In this document: one piece after another, positions 9,561-19,961 of the stretch | How positions within the stretch are numbered: position 1 is the first letter of the stretch | How the letters are laid out: each line of letters starts with the position of its first letter | Assembly: GCA_016432725.1 (NCBI GenBank) | Contig: JACJDG010000003.1 | Span: 6,354,001 to 6,418,000, forward strand | Length of the DNA stretch: 64,000 nt | Origin: Streptomyces sp. DHE7-1 | GTDB taxonomy: Bacteria; Actinomycetota; Actinomycetes; Streptomycetales; Streptomycetaceae | Direction: 5' to 3' | Translations under genes and position numbers: made by a program | The notes under the pieces: model-generated | Databases searched by the model: none | What the model saw: only the letters and a program-made list of their open reading frames with translations | What the model was told of the DNA's origin: nothing

Positions 9561-10897
9561 GTGTCCGACGCTGAACTGGTGCTGCGCTCGACGCGCGTCA
9601 TCACACCGGAGGGGACGCGGGCCGCCACGGTCACCGTGTCCGCCGGCACCATCACGGCCGTACTGCCGTACGACGCCCAGGTGCCGGCCACCGCACGCCT
9701 GGAGGACCTCGGCGACCACGTGCTGCTGCCCGGCCTCGTCGACACCCACGTGCACGTCAACGACCCCGGCCGTACCGAGTGGGAGGGCTTCTGGACGGCG
9801 ACGCGCGCCGCCGCGGCCGGCGGCATCACCACGCTCGTCGACATGCCCCTCAACTCCCTGCCGCCGACCACCACGGTCGCGAACCTGCGGGTCAAGCAGG
9901 AGGTCGCGGCGGACAAGGCGCACATCGACGTCGGCTTCTGGGGCGGCGCCCTGCCCGGCAACGTGGAGGACCTGCGCCCGCTGCACGACGCCGGTGTCTT
10001 CGGCTTCAAGGCCTTCCTCTCGCCGTCCGGCGTCGACGAGTTCCAGCACCTCGACCAGGAGCGGCTCGCCCGCTCCCTGACCGAGATCGCCGGCTTCGAC
10101 GGCCTGCTGATCGTGCACGCCGAGGACCCGCACCGGCTGGCCGCCGCCCCGCAGCACGGCGGCCCCCGGTACGCCGACTTCCTCGCCTCCCGCCCCCGCG
10201 CCGCCGAGGACTCGGCCATAGCCGCCCTGATAGCGCAGGCGAAACGCCTCGACGCGCGCGTGCACGTGCTGCACCTCTCCTCCAGCGACGCGCTCCCGCT
10301 GATCGCCGCCGCCCGCGCCGAGGGCGTCCGCCTCACGGTGGAGACCTGCCCGCACTACCTGACCCTGACCGCGGAGGAAGTCCCGGACGGCGCCAGCGAG
10401 TTCAAGTGCTGCCCGCCCATCCGCGAGGCCGCCAACCAGGACCTGCTCTGGCAGGCCCTCGCCGAGGGCACCATCGACTGCGTCGTCACCGACCACTCGC
10501 CTTCCACCGCCGACCTCAAGACGGCCGACTTCGCCACCGCGTGGGGCGGCATCTCCGGCCTCCAGCTCAGCCTGCCGGCCGTGTGGACCGAGGCCCGCCG
10601 GCGCGGTCACGGCCTGGAGGACGTCGTCCGCTGGATGTCCACCCGGACGGCCGCCCTGGCCGGCCTGACCCGCAAGGGGCCATCGAGCCCGGCCGCGACG
10701 CCGACTTCGCCGTGCTCGCCCCCGACGAGACCTTCACCGTCGACCCGGCCGGCCTGCAGCACCGCAACCGGGTCACCGCCTACGCCGGCCGCACCCTGCA
10801 CGGCGTCGTGAAGTCCACCTGGCTGCGCGGCGAGCGCATCGCCGCCGACGGCGAGTTCACCGAACCGAAGGGGCGACTGCTGACCCGTACCCCCTGA
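9561..10897 (+). CDS. allB: Allantoinase, one frameshift
   Basis: Hydrolyses allantoin to allantoate in ureide catabolism. Amidohydrolase metal ligands are visible: H63 and H65 in DTHVHVNDPG, the carbamylated Lys150 in FGFKAFLSPSG, then IVHAEDP, VHVLHLSSSD and the catalytic Asp in VVTDHSP. The frame breaks at the GGGG run 10676-10679. Adding one G restores LTRKGAIEPGRDADFAVLAP and the expected C-terminus ending at 10897, for 445 residues, normal for the family. As given, the first frame runs on to 10811 with an unrelated tail. It starts at GTG 9561 after GAGAGGAG. Allantoicase follows 55 bases downstream, so the two probably form an operon repressed by the divergent AllR-like protein. Confidence 0.93.
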
Positions 10898-10952
10898 TTC
10901 CCCCGGCCCCGCGACCGCGACGGCCGACCGACGAAAGGAAACCCTGATCACA

Positions 10953-12066
10953 GTGACGGCGACTGCGAGCTTCACCGGCGACGCGAACCCCTACGGAGGA
11001 GGCGACCCCTACGCGGACTACCGCACCACGGACTTCCCCTTCACCCAGTACGCCGACCTCGCCGACCGGCGGCTCGGCGCCGGCGTCATCGCCGCCAACG
11101 ACGAGTTCTTCGCCCAGCGGGAGAACCTCCTGGTGCCCGAGCGGGCCGAGTTCGACCCCGAGCACTTCGGGCACAAGGGCAAGATCATGGACGGCTGGGA
11201 GACGCGGCGCCGGCGCGGCGCCTCCGCCGGGCACCCCTGGCCCACGGACGAGGACCACGACTGGGCGCTGGTCCGGCTCGGCGCGCCCGGCGTGATCCGC
11301 GGGATCGTGGTCGACACCGCCCACTTCCGCGGCAACTACCCGCAGGCCGTCTCGGTGGAGGGCACGTCGGTGCCCGGCTCCCCGTCCCCGGAGCAGCTGC
11401 TGGGCGACGACGTGAAGTGGACGACGCTCGTCCCGCGCACCGAGATCGGCGGCCACGCGGCCAACGGCTTCGCAGTCTCCGCCGAGCAGCGCTTCACCCA
11501 CCTGCGGGTCAACCAGCACCCCGACGGCGGCATCGCCCGCCTGCGCGTGTACGGCGAGGTCGTCCCGGACCCGGGGTGGCTGGAGGCGCTCGGCACCTTC
11601 GACGTCGTCGCGCTGGAGAACGGCGGCAGGGTCGAGGACGCCTCCGACCTCTTCTACTCCCGGCCACCAACACCATCCAGCCCGGCCGCTCCCGCAAGAT
11701 GGACGACGGCTGGGAGACGCGCCGCCGCCGCGACCGGGGCAACGACTGGATCCGCTACCGGCTGGCCGCCCAGGCGCGGATCCGCGCCGTCGAGATCGAC
11801 ACGGCGTACCTGAAGGGCAACAGCGCCGGCTGGGCCGCGGTGTCCGTCAGGGACGGCGAGGACGGCGAGTGGCGGGAGATCCTGCCCGCACCCGCCTCCA
11901 GCCCGACACCAACCACCGCTTCGTCCTGCCGGAACCGGCCGTAGGCACCCACGCGCGCGTCGACATCTACCCCGACGGCGGCATCTCCCGCCTCCGCCTC
12001 TTCGGCACCCCGACCGAGGAGGGCGCCACCGCCCTCGCCGCCCGCCACCAGGAACTCGCCGGCTGA
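10953..12066 (+). CDS. alc: Allantoicase, two frameshifts
   Basis: Converts allantoate to ureidoglycolate plus urea; the downstream glyoxylate goes to malate synthase. It has the two tandem jelly-roll repeats of the family: KIMDGWETRRRRG in the first half and KMDDGWETRRRRD in the second. Matching surface loops are LRVNQHPDGGIARLRVYGE and ARVDIYPDGGISRLRLFG. The frame breaks twice, at CCC 11659-11661 and CCC 11885-11887; one extra C at each restores YSPATNTIQPGR and ILPRTRLQPDTNHRF. The corrected length is 371 residues, as expected. The start at GTG 10953 is preceded by GAAAGGAAA. Second gene of the allantoinase operon. Confidence 0.92.
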
Positions 12067-12109
12067 CCTGCCGCCCCCTGTCACCCGCGCGCACCCCGTC
12101 AGCGGGTGC

Positions 12110-12330
12110 GAGCCCGGCGGCAGGCGCGCGACGGCATGCCCGGCCGCCAACGCCGGGCAGTGGCGGCAGGCGCGCGGGGGCGCATCCGGCGACCGACGCC
12201 AGGGCAGCGGCGGCACGCGTGCGCTGACGTACGCAGCGGACCCGCCCGGGCAGCGGCGGGATGCGTGCGAGGGCGTGTCCAGCGGACCCCGCCGAGCGAC
12301 GGCGGCCGGCGCGCGGGAGCCTGTCCAGCG
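12110..12330. repeat. Imperfect tandem repeat, period about 46 bases
   Basis: This fills most of the 344-base gap between allantoicase and the SDR gene. Related GGGCAG-GGCGG starts fall at 12154, 12201 and 12247, spaced 47 and 46 bases, each followed by a GCG/TGCG-rich stretch and GCG-ACCC-GCC. Degenerate copies flank them. I see no gene or clear terminator here. Confidence 0.55.
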
Positions 12331-12410
12331 TTTCGTGGCCGGTGCTCGGCATTGGTACGCGCGCGTGGGGCGCACCGGTGGGAGCGTGCCGGTGCGCGCC
12401 GCGCGCCGTC

Positions 12411-13160
12411 TCAGGCCGCGTGCCCCCCGTCCACGGAGAACTCCGCGCCGGTGACGTAGGCCGCGTCCGGGCCCGCCAGGTGGGCCACCGTCGCCGCCAC
12501 CTCGTCGGCCGTCCCGAAGCGGCCCAGCGCGGTCATCGCCGCCTGCGCCGCCGCGTACGGGCCGTCCGCCGGGTTCATGTCCGTGTCCGTCGGACCCGGA
12601 TGGACGATGTTCGCGGTGATCCGGCGTCCGCCCAGCTCCCGTGCGAGGGCCCGGGTCAGACCCACCAGGGCGGACTTGCTCATCGCGTACAGGGTCCCGC
12701 CGGGCCCCGGCACCCGCTGCGTCATGCACGTGCCGACGGTGACGATGCGCCCGCCGTCCGCCATCACCGCGGCGGCCGACTGCGACGCCAGGAACACCCC
12801 GCGCACGTTCACCGCGAGCACCCGGTCGACGTCCGCCGTGGTCAGTGTGTCCAGCGGGCCCAGCAGGCCCACGCCCACGTTGTTCACCAGCACGTCGAGA
12901 CCGCCGTACGCCTGCGCCGTCCGGCCCACCGCGCCCGCCGCCTCCCGCGGGTCGGCGGAGTCCGCGCGCAGCGCCACCGCCCGGCGCCCCAGCGCCTCCA
13001 CGGCCCGCACCACCGCCTCCGCCGCCTCCTCGCCGTTCACATAGGTCACCGCCACATCCGCACCCGCCCGGGCGAGCCGCAGCGCGACCGCCGCCCCGAT
13101 ACCCCGGCTGCCGCCGGTCACCAGGGCCACCTTGCCTTCGAGAGATCCGTTCGTCGTCAT
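12411..13160 (-). CDS. SDR-family NAD(P)-dependent oxidoreductase
   Basis: A 249-residue classical short-chain dehydrogenase. The NAD(P) loop TGGSRGIG is at residues 15-22, NNVG at 93-96, and the catalytic YxxxK is Tyr158/Lys162 (LYAMSKSAL). The C-terminal FSVDGGHAA is typical. The usual catalytic Ser is replaced: the region reads VGTCMTQR, with Thr or Cys where family members often have Ser. The start is placed at ATG 13160 (MTTNGSLEGK), preceded by GGATGGGGGC, rather than the longer in-frame start at 13193. Substrate unknown; 3-oxoacyl reductase-like and sugar/alcohol dehydrogenase activities are both possible. It is monocistronic between oppositely oriented genes. Confidence 0.88.
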   Translation of the reverse strand: MTTNGSLEGKVALVTGGSRGIGAAVALRLARAGADVAVTYVNGEEAAEAVVRAVEALGRRAVALRADSADPREAAGAVGRTAQAYGGLDVLVNNVGVGLLGPLDTLTTADVDRVLAVNVRGVFLASQSAAAVMADGGRIVTVGTCMTQRVPGPGGTLYAMSKSALVGLTRALARELGGRRITANIVHPGPTDTDMNPADGPYAAAQAAMTALGRFGTADEVAATVAHLAGPDAAYVTGAEFSVDGGHAA

Positions 13161-13261
13161 GCCCCCATCCCAGCCGCCGCGGGCGCCCCGCACCGGCGGC
13201 GTACGGACATCGACCTCGTCACACCCGGAACTCTTCGCTCCATCTCCCGCGTTCTCCCCGC

Positions 13262-14074
13262 GTGACCCTTCAGCAAGAGATCGTCGGCAACGCCATGCAG
13301 ATGGCGGTCGTCAACCTGCGCCCCGGCCAGACCGTGTACTGCGAGGCCGGGAAGTTCCTGTTCAAGACGACGAACGTGACCATGGAGACCCGCCTGTCCG
13401 GCCCGTCGGGCAACGGCGGCCGGCAGCAGAACGGCTCCGGCGGCATGGGCGGCGTGCTGCGCCAGGCCATGGGCACGGCCATGCAGGTCGGCCAGCGCAT
13501 GCTGGCCGGTGAGTCCCTGGCCTTCCAGTACTTCACCTCCCAGGGCGGTGAGGGCACCGTCGGGTTCGCCGGCGTGCTGCCCGGCGAGATGCGCGCCCTG
13601 GAGCTGGACGGCACGCGCGCGTGGTTCGCCGAGAAGGACGCCTTCGTGGCCGCCGAGTCAAGCGTCGACTTCGGCATCGCCTTCCAGGGCGGCCGCACCG
13701 GCATGAGCGGCGGCGAGGGCTTCGTCCTGGAGAAGTTCACCGGGCACGGCACGGTGATCATCGCCGGCGCGGGCAACTTCATCGACCTGAACCCGGCGGA
13801 CTTCGGCGGCCGCGTCGAGGTCGACACCGGCTGCGTCGTCGCCTTCGAGGAGGGCATCCAGTACGGCGTCCAGCGCGTCGGCGGACTGAACCGGCAGGGC
13901 GTCATGAACGCCGTGTTCGGCGGCGAGGGCCTGTCCCTGGCCACCCTGGAGGGCAACGGCAGGGTGATCCTGCAGTCCCTCACCATCGAGAGCCTCGCGA
14001 ACGCCCTGAAGAAGGCCCAGGGCGGCGACAAGCAGGGCCCGACCGGCGGACTGTTCTCCACCCACACCGGCTGA
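13262..14074 (+). CDS. AIM24-family protein
   Basis: A 270-residue protein of the AIM24 / TRAP-like beta-sandwich family, common in Streptomyces and of unresolved biochemical function. Family-typical segments are LRPGQTVYCEAGKFLFKT, the glycine-rich loop after METRLSGPSGNGG, GTVGFAGVLPGEMRALEL, VLEKFTGHGTVIIAGAGNF and VDTGCVVAFEEGIQYGVQRV. The chosen GTG at 13262 (VTLQQEIVGNAMQMAV) matches the N-terminus usual for relatives. No ribosome-binding site is obvious before it, so a leaderless or upstream start cannot be excluded. Divergent from the SDR gene. Confidence 0.85.
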   Translation: MTLQQEIVGNAMQMAVVNLRPGQTVYCEAGKFLFKTTNVTMETRLSGPSGNGGRQQNGSGGMGGVLRQAMGTAMQVGQRMLAGESLAFQYFTSQGGEGTVGFAGVLPGEMRALELDGTRAWFAEKDAFVAAESSVDFGIAFQGGRTGMSGGEGFVLEKFTGHGTVIIAGAGNFIDLNPADFGGRVEVDTGCVVAFEEGIQYGVQRVGGLNRQGVMNAVFGGEGLSLATLEGNGRVILQSLTIESLANALKKAQGGDKQGPTGGLFSTHTG

Positions 14075-14148
14075 ACCGATGAGTTCCGGGTGCGAGCGGG
14101 GTCCGACCTGAGGACAACGGACCCCGCCCGAGGAAGAAGGCACCCGTC

Positions 14149-14757
14149 ATGGGCAAGCTCGTCTCCACCATCTTCGTCAGCCTCGACGGCGTGTACCAGG
14201 CGCCCGGCGGCCCCCAGGAGGACACCAGCGGCGGCTTCGACCAGGGCGGCTGGACCTTCCCGTACGGCGACGAGGACTTCGGCCGCTTCGTCACCGAGTC
14301 CTTCGGCCGCCCCGGCGCCTTCCTGCTCGGCCGCCGCACGTACGAGATCTTCGCCTCCTACTGGCCCAGGAGGACCGACCCCGCCGACCCGGTCGCGGGC
14401 CCGCTCAACGCCCTGCCCAAGTACGTCGTCTCCGCCACCCTCCAGGCACCGGGGTGGTCCGGCACCACCGTCGTCTCCGGCGACCTCGCCAAGGAGGTGG
14501 CCGCCCTCAAGGAGCGCACCGAGGGCGAACTCCAGATCCACGGCAGCGGCGCCCTGCTCCGCTCCCTGGTGGACCTGCGGCTGGTCGACACCCTGCACCT
14601 GCTGACCTTCCCGGTCGTCCTCGGCGCCGGCCGCCGGCTGTTCACCGAGGGCGCCGTCCCCACCCGCTTCGCGCACACGGGAGGCCGCGTCACCGCCTCG
14701 GGCGTCTCCATCCAGAGCTACGACCTGCTGGGCAGCCCCGAGTACGGCTCGTTCTGA
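14149..14757 (+). CDS. Dihydrofolate reductase-like (RibD C-terminal domain) protein
   Basis: A 202-residue protein with the DHFR/RibD C-terminal fold. It begins MGKLVSTIFVSLDGVYQAPG, has the nucleotide-binding FLLGRRTYEIFASYW segment, then LPKYVVSATL, the IHGSGALLRSLVDLRLVD stretch and LTFPVVLGAGRRLF. These match the YyaP/YwjB-like DHFR-family proteins of actinomycetes, whose substrate is mostly unknown. A strong ribosome-binding site (GAGGAAGAAGG) precedes the ATG. It lies 74 bases after the AIM24-like gene. Confidence 0.87.
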   Translation: MGKLVSTIFVSLDGVYQAPGGPQEDTSGGFDQGGWTFPYGDEDFGRFVTESFGRPGAFLLGRRTYEIFASYWPRRTDPADPVAGPLNALPKYVVSATLQAPGWSGTTVVSGDLAKEVAALKERTEGELQIHGSGALLRSLVDLRLVDTLHLLTFPVVLGAGRRLFTEGAVPTRFAHTGGRVTASGVSIQSYDLLGSPEYGSF

Positions 14758-14890
14758 CCGCCCCGGAAGGCGGAGGGCACCCCTACGCCAGGGGTCTGGC
14801 CCGAAGACCGTCCCGCCGGTACGGTGATCGTTCCCCGTGCGAGCCGCCGACGTCCGCGCACCCACTCGGAAGACCGGGAGAGCCGCCCCG

Positions 14891-15799
14891 ATGTCGTCGA
14901 TCGCCGTACCCGGCGCCCTCGCGCCCCGCCGCGCCTGGCACACCGACCTGCCCGTGCTGCTCGTCGCGGTCTGCTGGGGCGCCAGCTACCTCGCCGCGAA
15001 GGACATCACCACCGCGCGAACGGTGCTCGCCGTCCTGGTCCTGCGGTTCGCTCTCGTGCTGCCGGCGCTCGCGGCCGCCGGACTGCGCTCCCTGCGCGCC
15101 CTGACCGCCGCGCAGTGGCGCGGCGCGGCCCTGCTGGGGCTGATCCTCAGCGGTGTCTTCCTGCTGGAGACGTACGGGGTCGTGCACACCTCGGCCACCA
15201 ACGCCGGTCTGATCATCAGCCTCACCATGATCTTCACCCCGCTCGCCGAGGCCGCGGTCACCCGCACCCGGCCCACCGCCGACTTCCTCGGCGCCGCGGC
15301 CCTGTCGGTGCTCGGCGTCGTCCTGCTCACCCAGGGCGGCGGCTTCACCCGGCCGTCCTCCGGCGACCTGCTGATGCTGCTCGCCGCGCTCGTGCGCACC
15401 CTGCACGTCCTCGTCATGTCCCGGCTCCGCGCGGTGCGCGGCGCGGGTGCCCTGCCGCTCACCACCGTCCAGCTCGGCACCGCGGTCGCCGTCTTCGCGG
15501 CCCTGTCGGCCGGGACCGGCGCCCCCGCACCCTGGGCCACGGCGTCCGGCTTCGGCCCTGGCGAGTGGGCCGGTCTGCTGTTCCTGTCCGCCCTGTGCAC
15601 GCTGTTCGCGTTCTTCGTGCAGATGTGGGCGGTCCGCCGCACCTCGCCGTCCCGGGTCAGCCTGCTGCTGGGCACCGAGCCGCTGTGGGCCGCGACGGCC
15701 GGCATCGCCCTGGGCGGGGAACGGCTCGGGACGCTCGGTGTCGTCGGCGGCGTACTGGTGCTCGGCGGCACGGCCTGGGGCCGCCGGGCGGCGGACTGA
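14891..15799 (+). CDS. EamA/DMT-family transporter
   Basis: A 302-residue integral membrane protein with about ten hydrophobic segments in two EamA repeats, typical of drug/metabolite transporters. Recognisable parts are the first helix LLVAVCWGASYLAAKDI, HTSATNAGLIISLTMIFTPL at the end of the first repeat and LLLGTEPLWAATAGIALGGERL in the second. The start is set at ATG 14891 (MSSIAVPGALAPRR) with GGGAGAG upstream; an upstream in-frame start at 14837 adds 18 residues without a better site. Substrate unknown. It is the last gene before the biosynthetic region and may or may not belong to it. Confidence 0.88.
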   Translation: MSSIAVPGALAPRRAWHTDLPVLLVAVCWGASYLAAKDITTARTVLAVLVLRFALVLPALAAAGLRSLRALTAAQWRGAALLGLILSGVFLLETYGVVHTSATNAGLIISLTMIFTPLAEAAVTRTRPTADFLGAAALSVLGVVLLTQGGGFTRPSSGDLLMLLAALVRTLHVLVMSRLRAVRGAGALPLTTVQLGTAVAVFAALSAGTGAPAPWATASGFGPGEWAGLLFLSALCTLFAFFVQMWAVRRTSPSRVSLLLGTEPLWAATAGIALGGERLGTLGVVGGVLVLGGTAWGRRAAD

Positions 15800-15978
15800 C
15801 GCAGCGCCCACCGTCGCCCCCGGACCTCCCCTGGGCCGCGCCTCACCTCTGAACGCGGTGGTCGGGTGCGGAAGTTGCCAGTCGCCGGGCGATCTGGAAA
15901 CGTCGGCCGTCCATTGGCGCCATCCCTCAGTGGGCGCGGGGAAGCGGGGGTTTCCCGGAGGATCGGCGGGGTTCCAGG

Positions 15979-18844
15979 GTGTATGGAGAGACGGGCAGTG
16001 ACGGCGCGGAGCGCGCTTCCTCGACCGGGACGACGGTGACGGAGGGCGAGCCGGACCGGGCGCTCACGTTCCTGCGGGAGCGGCTTGCCGAGGGCCGTAC
16101 CGGGCCGGGCCGGCTGATCCTCGTCAGCGGGGGAGTAGCGAGCGGCAAGACCCGGCTGCTGGACGAGTTCCTCGACGGCGCCGTACGGGACGGCGTGCGC
16201 GCGCTCGGCGCCACCGGGTCCGCGGACGAGCGGGACCTCGCCGGCGGCGTCATCGACCAGCTCCTCGCCGCCCCGGACCTGCCCCCGGCCGCCGCCGAGG
16301 AGGCCGCGCACACCATGGCCGCCTGCGCGGACACCGGCCGCCGCCGTGCCGCCGGCGCGTCCGGTGCTGCGTCCCCGGACCTCACCCACGCGGTGTGGCG
16401 GCTCGCCAGGGCGCTCTTGGCAGCGGCCCGGGAACGGCCGACGGTCCTCGTGGTCGACGACGTGCACCTCGCGGACAGCGCCTCCCTGCTGCTGCTCACG
16501 CACCTCCAGCGCAGACTCCGCCCGACGCTGCTGACCATGGTGCTCGCCCTCCGGGACACCGCGAGTCAGGGGACCGTGCCCCACGGCCCGACCGCCACAC
16601 CGTGTTCACCCGTCACCCGCACCACCACCTCCGGCTCGCCCCGCTCACCGAGAGGGCTGTGCGCGACATGCTCGACGGCCGCGCGGGCGACGGCGCCGCG
16701 GCCCGGATCCACCACCTGGCGGCGGGCAATCCACTCCTGGCCCGCGCCTTGGCCGAGGACTGCCTCACCACCGGTGACATCGGTGCCGTCCCGGCGGCCG
16801 GCGGCGCCTTCACCCGCGCCCTGGCCTCCTACCTCGACCGCTGGGACCTGCCGCTGACCGAGGTGGCCGGCGTCCTCGCGGTCCACGGCGGCCGGGTTCC
16901 CGCGCCGCTCCTCGCCGCCCTCGTGGGCATCGAGCCCGGCGTGGCCGGCGCGGCCCTCGACGCGCTGACCCGCTCCGGGCTGCTGGCCGACGGCCGGTTC
17001 CGGCACGCCGCGGTCGAGTCGGCGGTCCTCGCCGGGCTCCCGCCCGAGGCCCGCACCGCCGCCCAACTGCGCTCGGCCGAGGCCAAGTTCCGGCAGAGCG
17101 CACCACCGAGGGAGGTGGCGGCCCACCTCGTCGCCGCCGGATCGGCCCCGGCGCACTGGACGGTGCCCGTGCTGCGCGCGGCGGCCGGGCAGGCCGTCGC
17201 GGACAACGACCCGGACTTCGCAGTGCGGTGCCTGGAACTGGCCCTCACCGCCGCGGACACGACCGCCGGCAAGCGGCTCGTGCTGGCCGAACTGGCCCAC
17301 CACACCTGGCGCATGGCACCCTCGGCGAGCAGACGGTACCTCCAGGCGCTGCGACGGCTCCCGGCCGACGACAGCACGCCGCCCACCCGGACCGAAGCGG
17401 CCGCCACCGCACGGCAGGCCCTCTGGGAGGGCGACGAGCCGGGCTGGCGGGCGAGCCGGCGGACCCTCGCCGCCATGGCACCCGACTCCCGGACCGGGAC
17501 CGGCCTCCACCTCGCCCACACCTGGTGGTTCGGGCCCCGCGAGGACGGTTCACCCACCCAGGCGGAGACCGCCGCACCCTCCGGGCCGGACGCGCCCGCC
17601 GAGCCGCCCGCCGACGACCCGTGGCGGCTCGCCGCCACGGCCCTCTCGGGCATGTGGGCCCGGCCCGGCGACCCCGCGTCGACCGACGCCGCGGAACGCC
17701 TCCTGCCCAGCTGCCGGCTCGCCGACGACACCCTCGAAGCCCTGATGACCGCGGTGCTGGCGCTGGTCCACGCCGGCCGGACGCGGGACGCCGAGACCTG
17801 GTGGCGCTCCCTGAAGGCCGAGGCCGACCGGCGCGGCGCGGTGACCTGGCAGGCGGTGCTCACCGGCATGTGGTCCTCGGCGGTCCTCCGCAGCGGTGAC
17901 GTCTCCTACGCGGCCGATCTCGCCCGGCACGCGCTCAGCCTGCTCCCGGCCGAGGACTGGGGGCGGCGATCTGCGATCCGCTCGGCACGCTGCTGCTCGC
18001 GTGGACGGAGGCCGAGGAGTACGAGCGAGCCGCCGACCTGCTGACGCACCCACTGCCGGACGACGTGCTGCGGACACTGCCCGGCGTCCGGTTCCTCAGG
18101 GCCCGCGGGCACTACCTCCTGGCCACCGGCCAACTGCTCGCCGCGGTGGCCGACTTCTCCGAGTGCGGCCGGCTGCTCACGGCCCTCGGCACCGATCTGC
18201 CGGCCGTGGCGCCCTGGCGGGCCGACCTCGCGGCGGCCCGGCTCGCCCTCGGCGACGAGGGGGCCGCCCGGCGGCTCGCCGCCGGGCAGCTGGCGCTGGC
18301 CGCCGAGACGGACGGCTGTACCCGCGGTCTGGCCCTGCGGGTGCTGGCGCTCACGGGGGACCCGGGAGCGCTGCGCGGAACACTGCGGCAGGCCGCCGGG
18401 GAGTTCACCGAGTGCGGTCACCGCTGGGAGGCCTACCGGACGTCACGCATGCTGGACCGGGTGCCCCAGCGCCGCGCCGCCGCGCAGGCACCCCGGACTC
18501 CCGGACCGGAGCGTGGAGCGGGGTCCCGCAGCGTGGCGTCGGTGTCGGTGCTGCCCCGCCTGTCGGCGACCGCGCGCACCGAACCGGAGAGCAGCGGCGC
18601 GGACACGCTCAGCACGGCGGAACTGCGCGTCGCCGAACTCGCCGCGCTGGGCCGGACGAACCTGGAGATCAGCGGCAGCCTGTCCATCACGGTCAGCACC
18701 GTCGAACAGCATCTGACCCGTGTGTACCGGAAACTGGGCATCAGGGGCCGCTCCCAACTGGCCGCGCACCTCGCCCCCGGGAATGATCCCGGATCCCGGA
18801 GCGCAGCGGGCGGAGCCGAGTGCCCCGCGGCGGCACGGCCATGA
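15979..18844 (+). CDS. LAL-type LuxR-family ATPase regulator, two frameshifts
   Basis: Large transcriptional activator of the LAL class, often a pathway-specific switch at the edge of polyketide and peptide clusters. The N-terminal AAA ATPase has Walker A GGVASGKT (residues 51-58) and Walker B VLVVDDVHLAD (about 156-166). A long helical TPR-like middle follows. The C-terminal LuxR helix-turn-helix (residues about 878-930) reads LSTAELRVAELAALG, then TVEQHLTRVYRKLGI. The frame breaks at CCCC 16579-16582 and GGGGG 17959-17963. One extra base at each gives VPPRPDRHTVFTR and DWGAAICDPLGTLL, for a corrected length of 955 residues, normal for LALs. The start is GTG 15979. The 3' end overlaps a 23-base tandem repeat. 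It probably regulates the downstream NRPS/PKS genes. Confidence 0.87.
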
Positions 18845-18922
18845 GGCGCGCAGCAGCACGGCCGCGAGGCCCGTGGCGGCACGGCCATGAGGCCCGCGGC
18901 AGCACGGCCACGAGATCCGTAC
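18831..18922. repeat. Four copies of a 23-base tandem repeat
   Basis: Copies begin at 18831, 18854, 18877 and 18900, exactly 23 bases apart, each starting C(G/A)GCACGGCC followed by A/G-TGAGGC or CGAG. The first copy overlaps the last codons and stop of the LAL gene. No ORF of note uses it, and whether it forms a terminator is not clear. Confidence 0.7.
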
Positions 18923-18991
18923 CGGCAAGGTCCGCACAACGAGGTGCGGCCGGCCCGCCAGGGACCGGCCGCAGGCGCGCGTGGACCCCGG

Positions 18992-19837
18992 TCAGTTCGG
19001 ACCGGACGGTTCGGGCGCCGTCCCGTGCAGCTCCAGCGTGCAGCACTTCGCGCCGCCGCCCGCCTTGAGCAACTCGGTGGTGTCGACGCCGATCGGCTCG
19101 AAACCGCGTTCCCGCAACTGGGCGGCGAGCCGGGTGGCCGCCGTCGGCAGCAGCACGTGACGGCCGTCCGAGACCGCGTTGAGGGCGAACAGACAGGCCT
19201 CGTCCTCGGTGGCGGTGATCGCGTCGGGGTAGCGCTCCGCGAGCAGTTCCCGGCTCTCCGGGGCGAACGCCCGCGGCAGATACATGACTTCCTCGTCGTC
19301 GAGGACGGCGATCGCCGTGTCGAGGTGGTAGAAGCGCGGATCCACCAGGCGCAGGCTCAGCACCTCCTTGCCGAAGAAGGCACGCACCTCGTCGTGCGAG
19401 GCGGGGTCGCTGCGGAACCCCTGGCCGGCCAGGATGAGCTTGCCGGCGGTCAGGAAGTCGCCCTCGCCCTCGTTGGCCACGGTGGCCTGGCGTACGTCGT
19501 GGTAGCCGCGGTCGCGGAACCAGTCGAGATAGGCCGGGGCCTCACCGGCCCGCTCCGGGTGGCGGAACCGCGCCACCAGCGCACGGCCGTCCGCCGCGAT
19601 CGCGCCGTTCGCGGCGAACACCATGTCGGGCAGACCGGGCACCGGCTCGATCAGCTCTACGGTGTGCCCCAGGTCGACGAGCAGGCCGTGCAGCCGCTGC
19701 CACTGGGAGACGGCCAGATCGCCGGAGGTCGGCTGCCCGGGGTCCATCCACGGGTTGATGGAGTAGCGGACGTCGAAGTGGGTCGGCGCGCACAGCAGGT
19801 AATGCCGGCGTTGTGCGGATCTGGGGATACCAGGCAC
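18992..19837 (-). CDS. Dimethylargininase-like (DDAH/amidinotransferase superfamily) enzyme
   Basis: A 281-residue enzyme of the guanidino-modifying (pentein) superfamily. DDAH hydrolyses N-methylated arginines to citrulline plus methylamines. Superfamily features are PDMVFAANGA near residue 70, NEGEGDF at 122-128, the catalytic His171 in FYHLDTAIAVL and the active-site Cys in GGAKCCTLEL (residues 265-266). The start is GTG 19837 (VPGIPRSAQRR) with AGAAAGGG upstream. In the given sequence the frame runs back into mbtH because mbtH is frameshifted; the 400-residue fusion is not believed. Lying beside mbtH in the cluster flank, it may supply citrulline or another arginine-derived precursor, or be an unrelated housekeeping gene. 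Confidence 0.8.
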   Translation of the reverse strand: MPGIPRSAQRRHYLLCAPTHFDVRYSINPWMDPGQPTSGDLAVSQWQRLHGLLVDLGHTVELIEPVPGLPDMVFAANGAIAADGRALVARFRHPERAGEAPAYLDWFRDRGYHDVRQATVANEGEGDFLTAGKLILAGQGFRSDPASHDEVRAFFGKEVLSLRLVDPRFYHLDTAIAVLDDEEVMYLPRAFAPESRELLAERYPDAITATEDEACLFALNAVSDGRHVLLPTAATRLAAQLRERGFEPIGVDTTELLKAGGGAKCCTLELHGTAPEPSGPN

Positions 19838-19909
19838 GCGTGAGGGCCCTTTCTGGGATGCCCGGAGGTCTTCCGCGCGGATCGGAACCAGGGTCGGAAA
19901 CCGCCGGAA

Positions 19910-19944
19910 GGCCCGGTTCGGGCCGGTGTGGGGCGAACCGGGCC
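19910..19944 (-). terminator. Hairpin between mbtH and the DDAH-like gene
   Basis: Perfect 11-base arms GGCCCGGTTCG (19910-19920) and CGAACCGGGCC (19934-19944) with a 13-base loop, 18 bases after the mbtH stop. It may stop or attenuate transcription between mbtH and the DDAH-like gene. Confidence 0.55.
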
Positions 19945-19961
19945 TTGCGGCGGCCGGGGGA

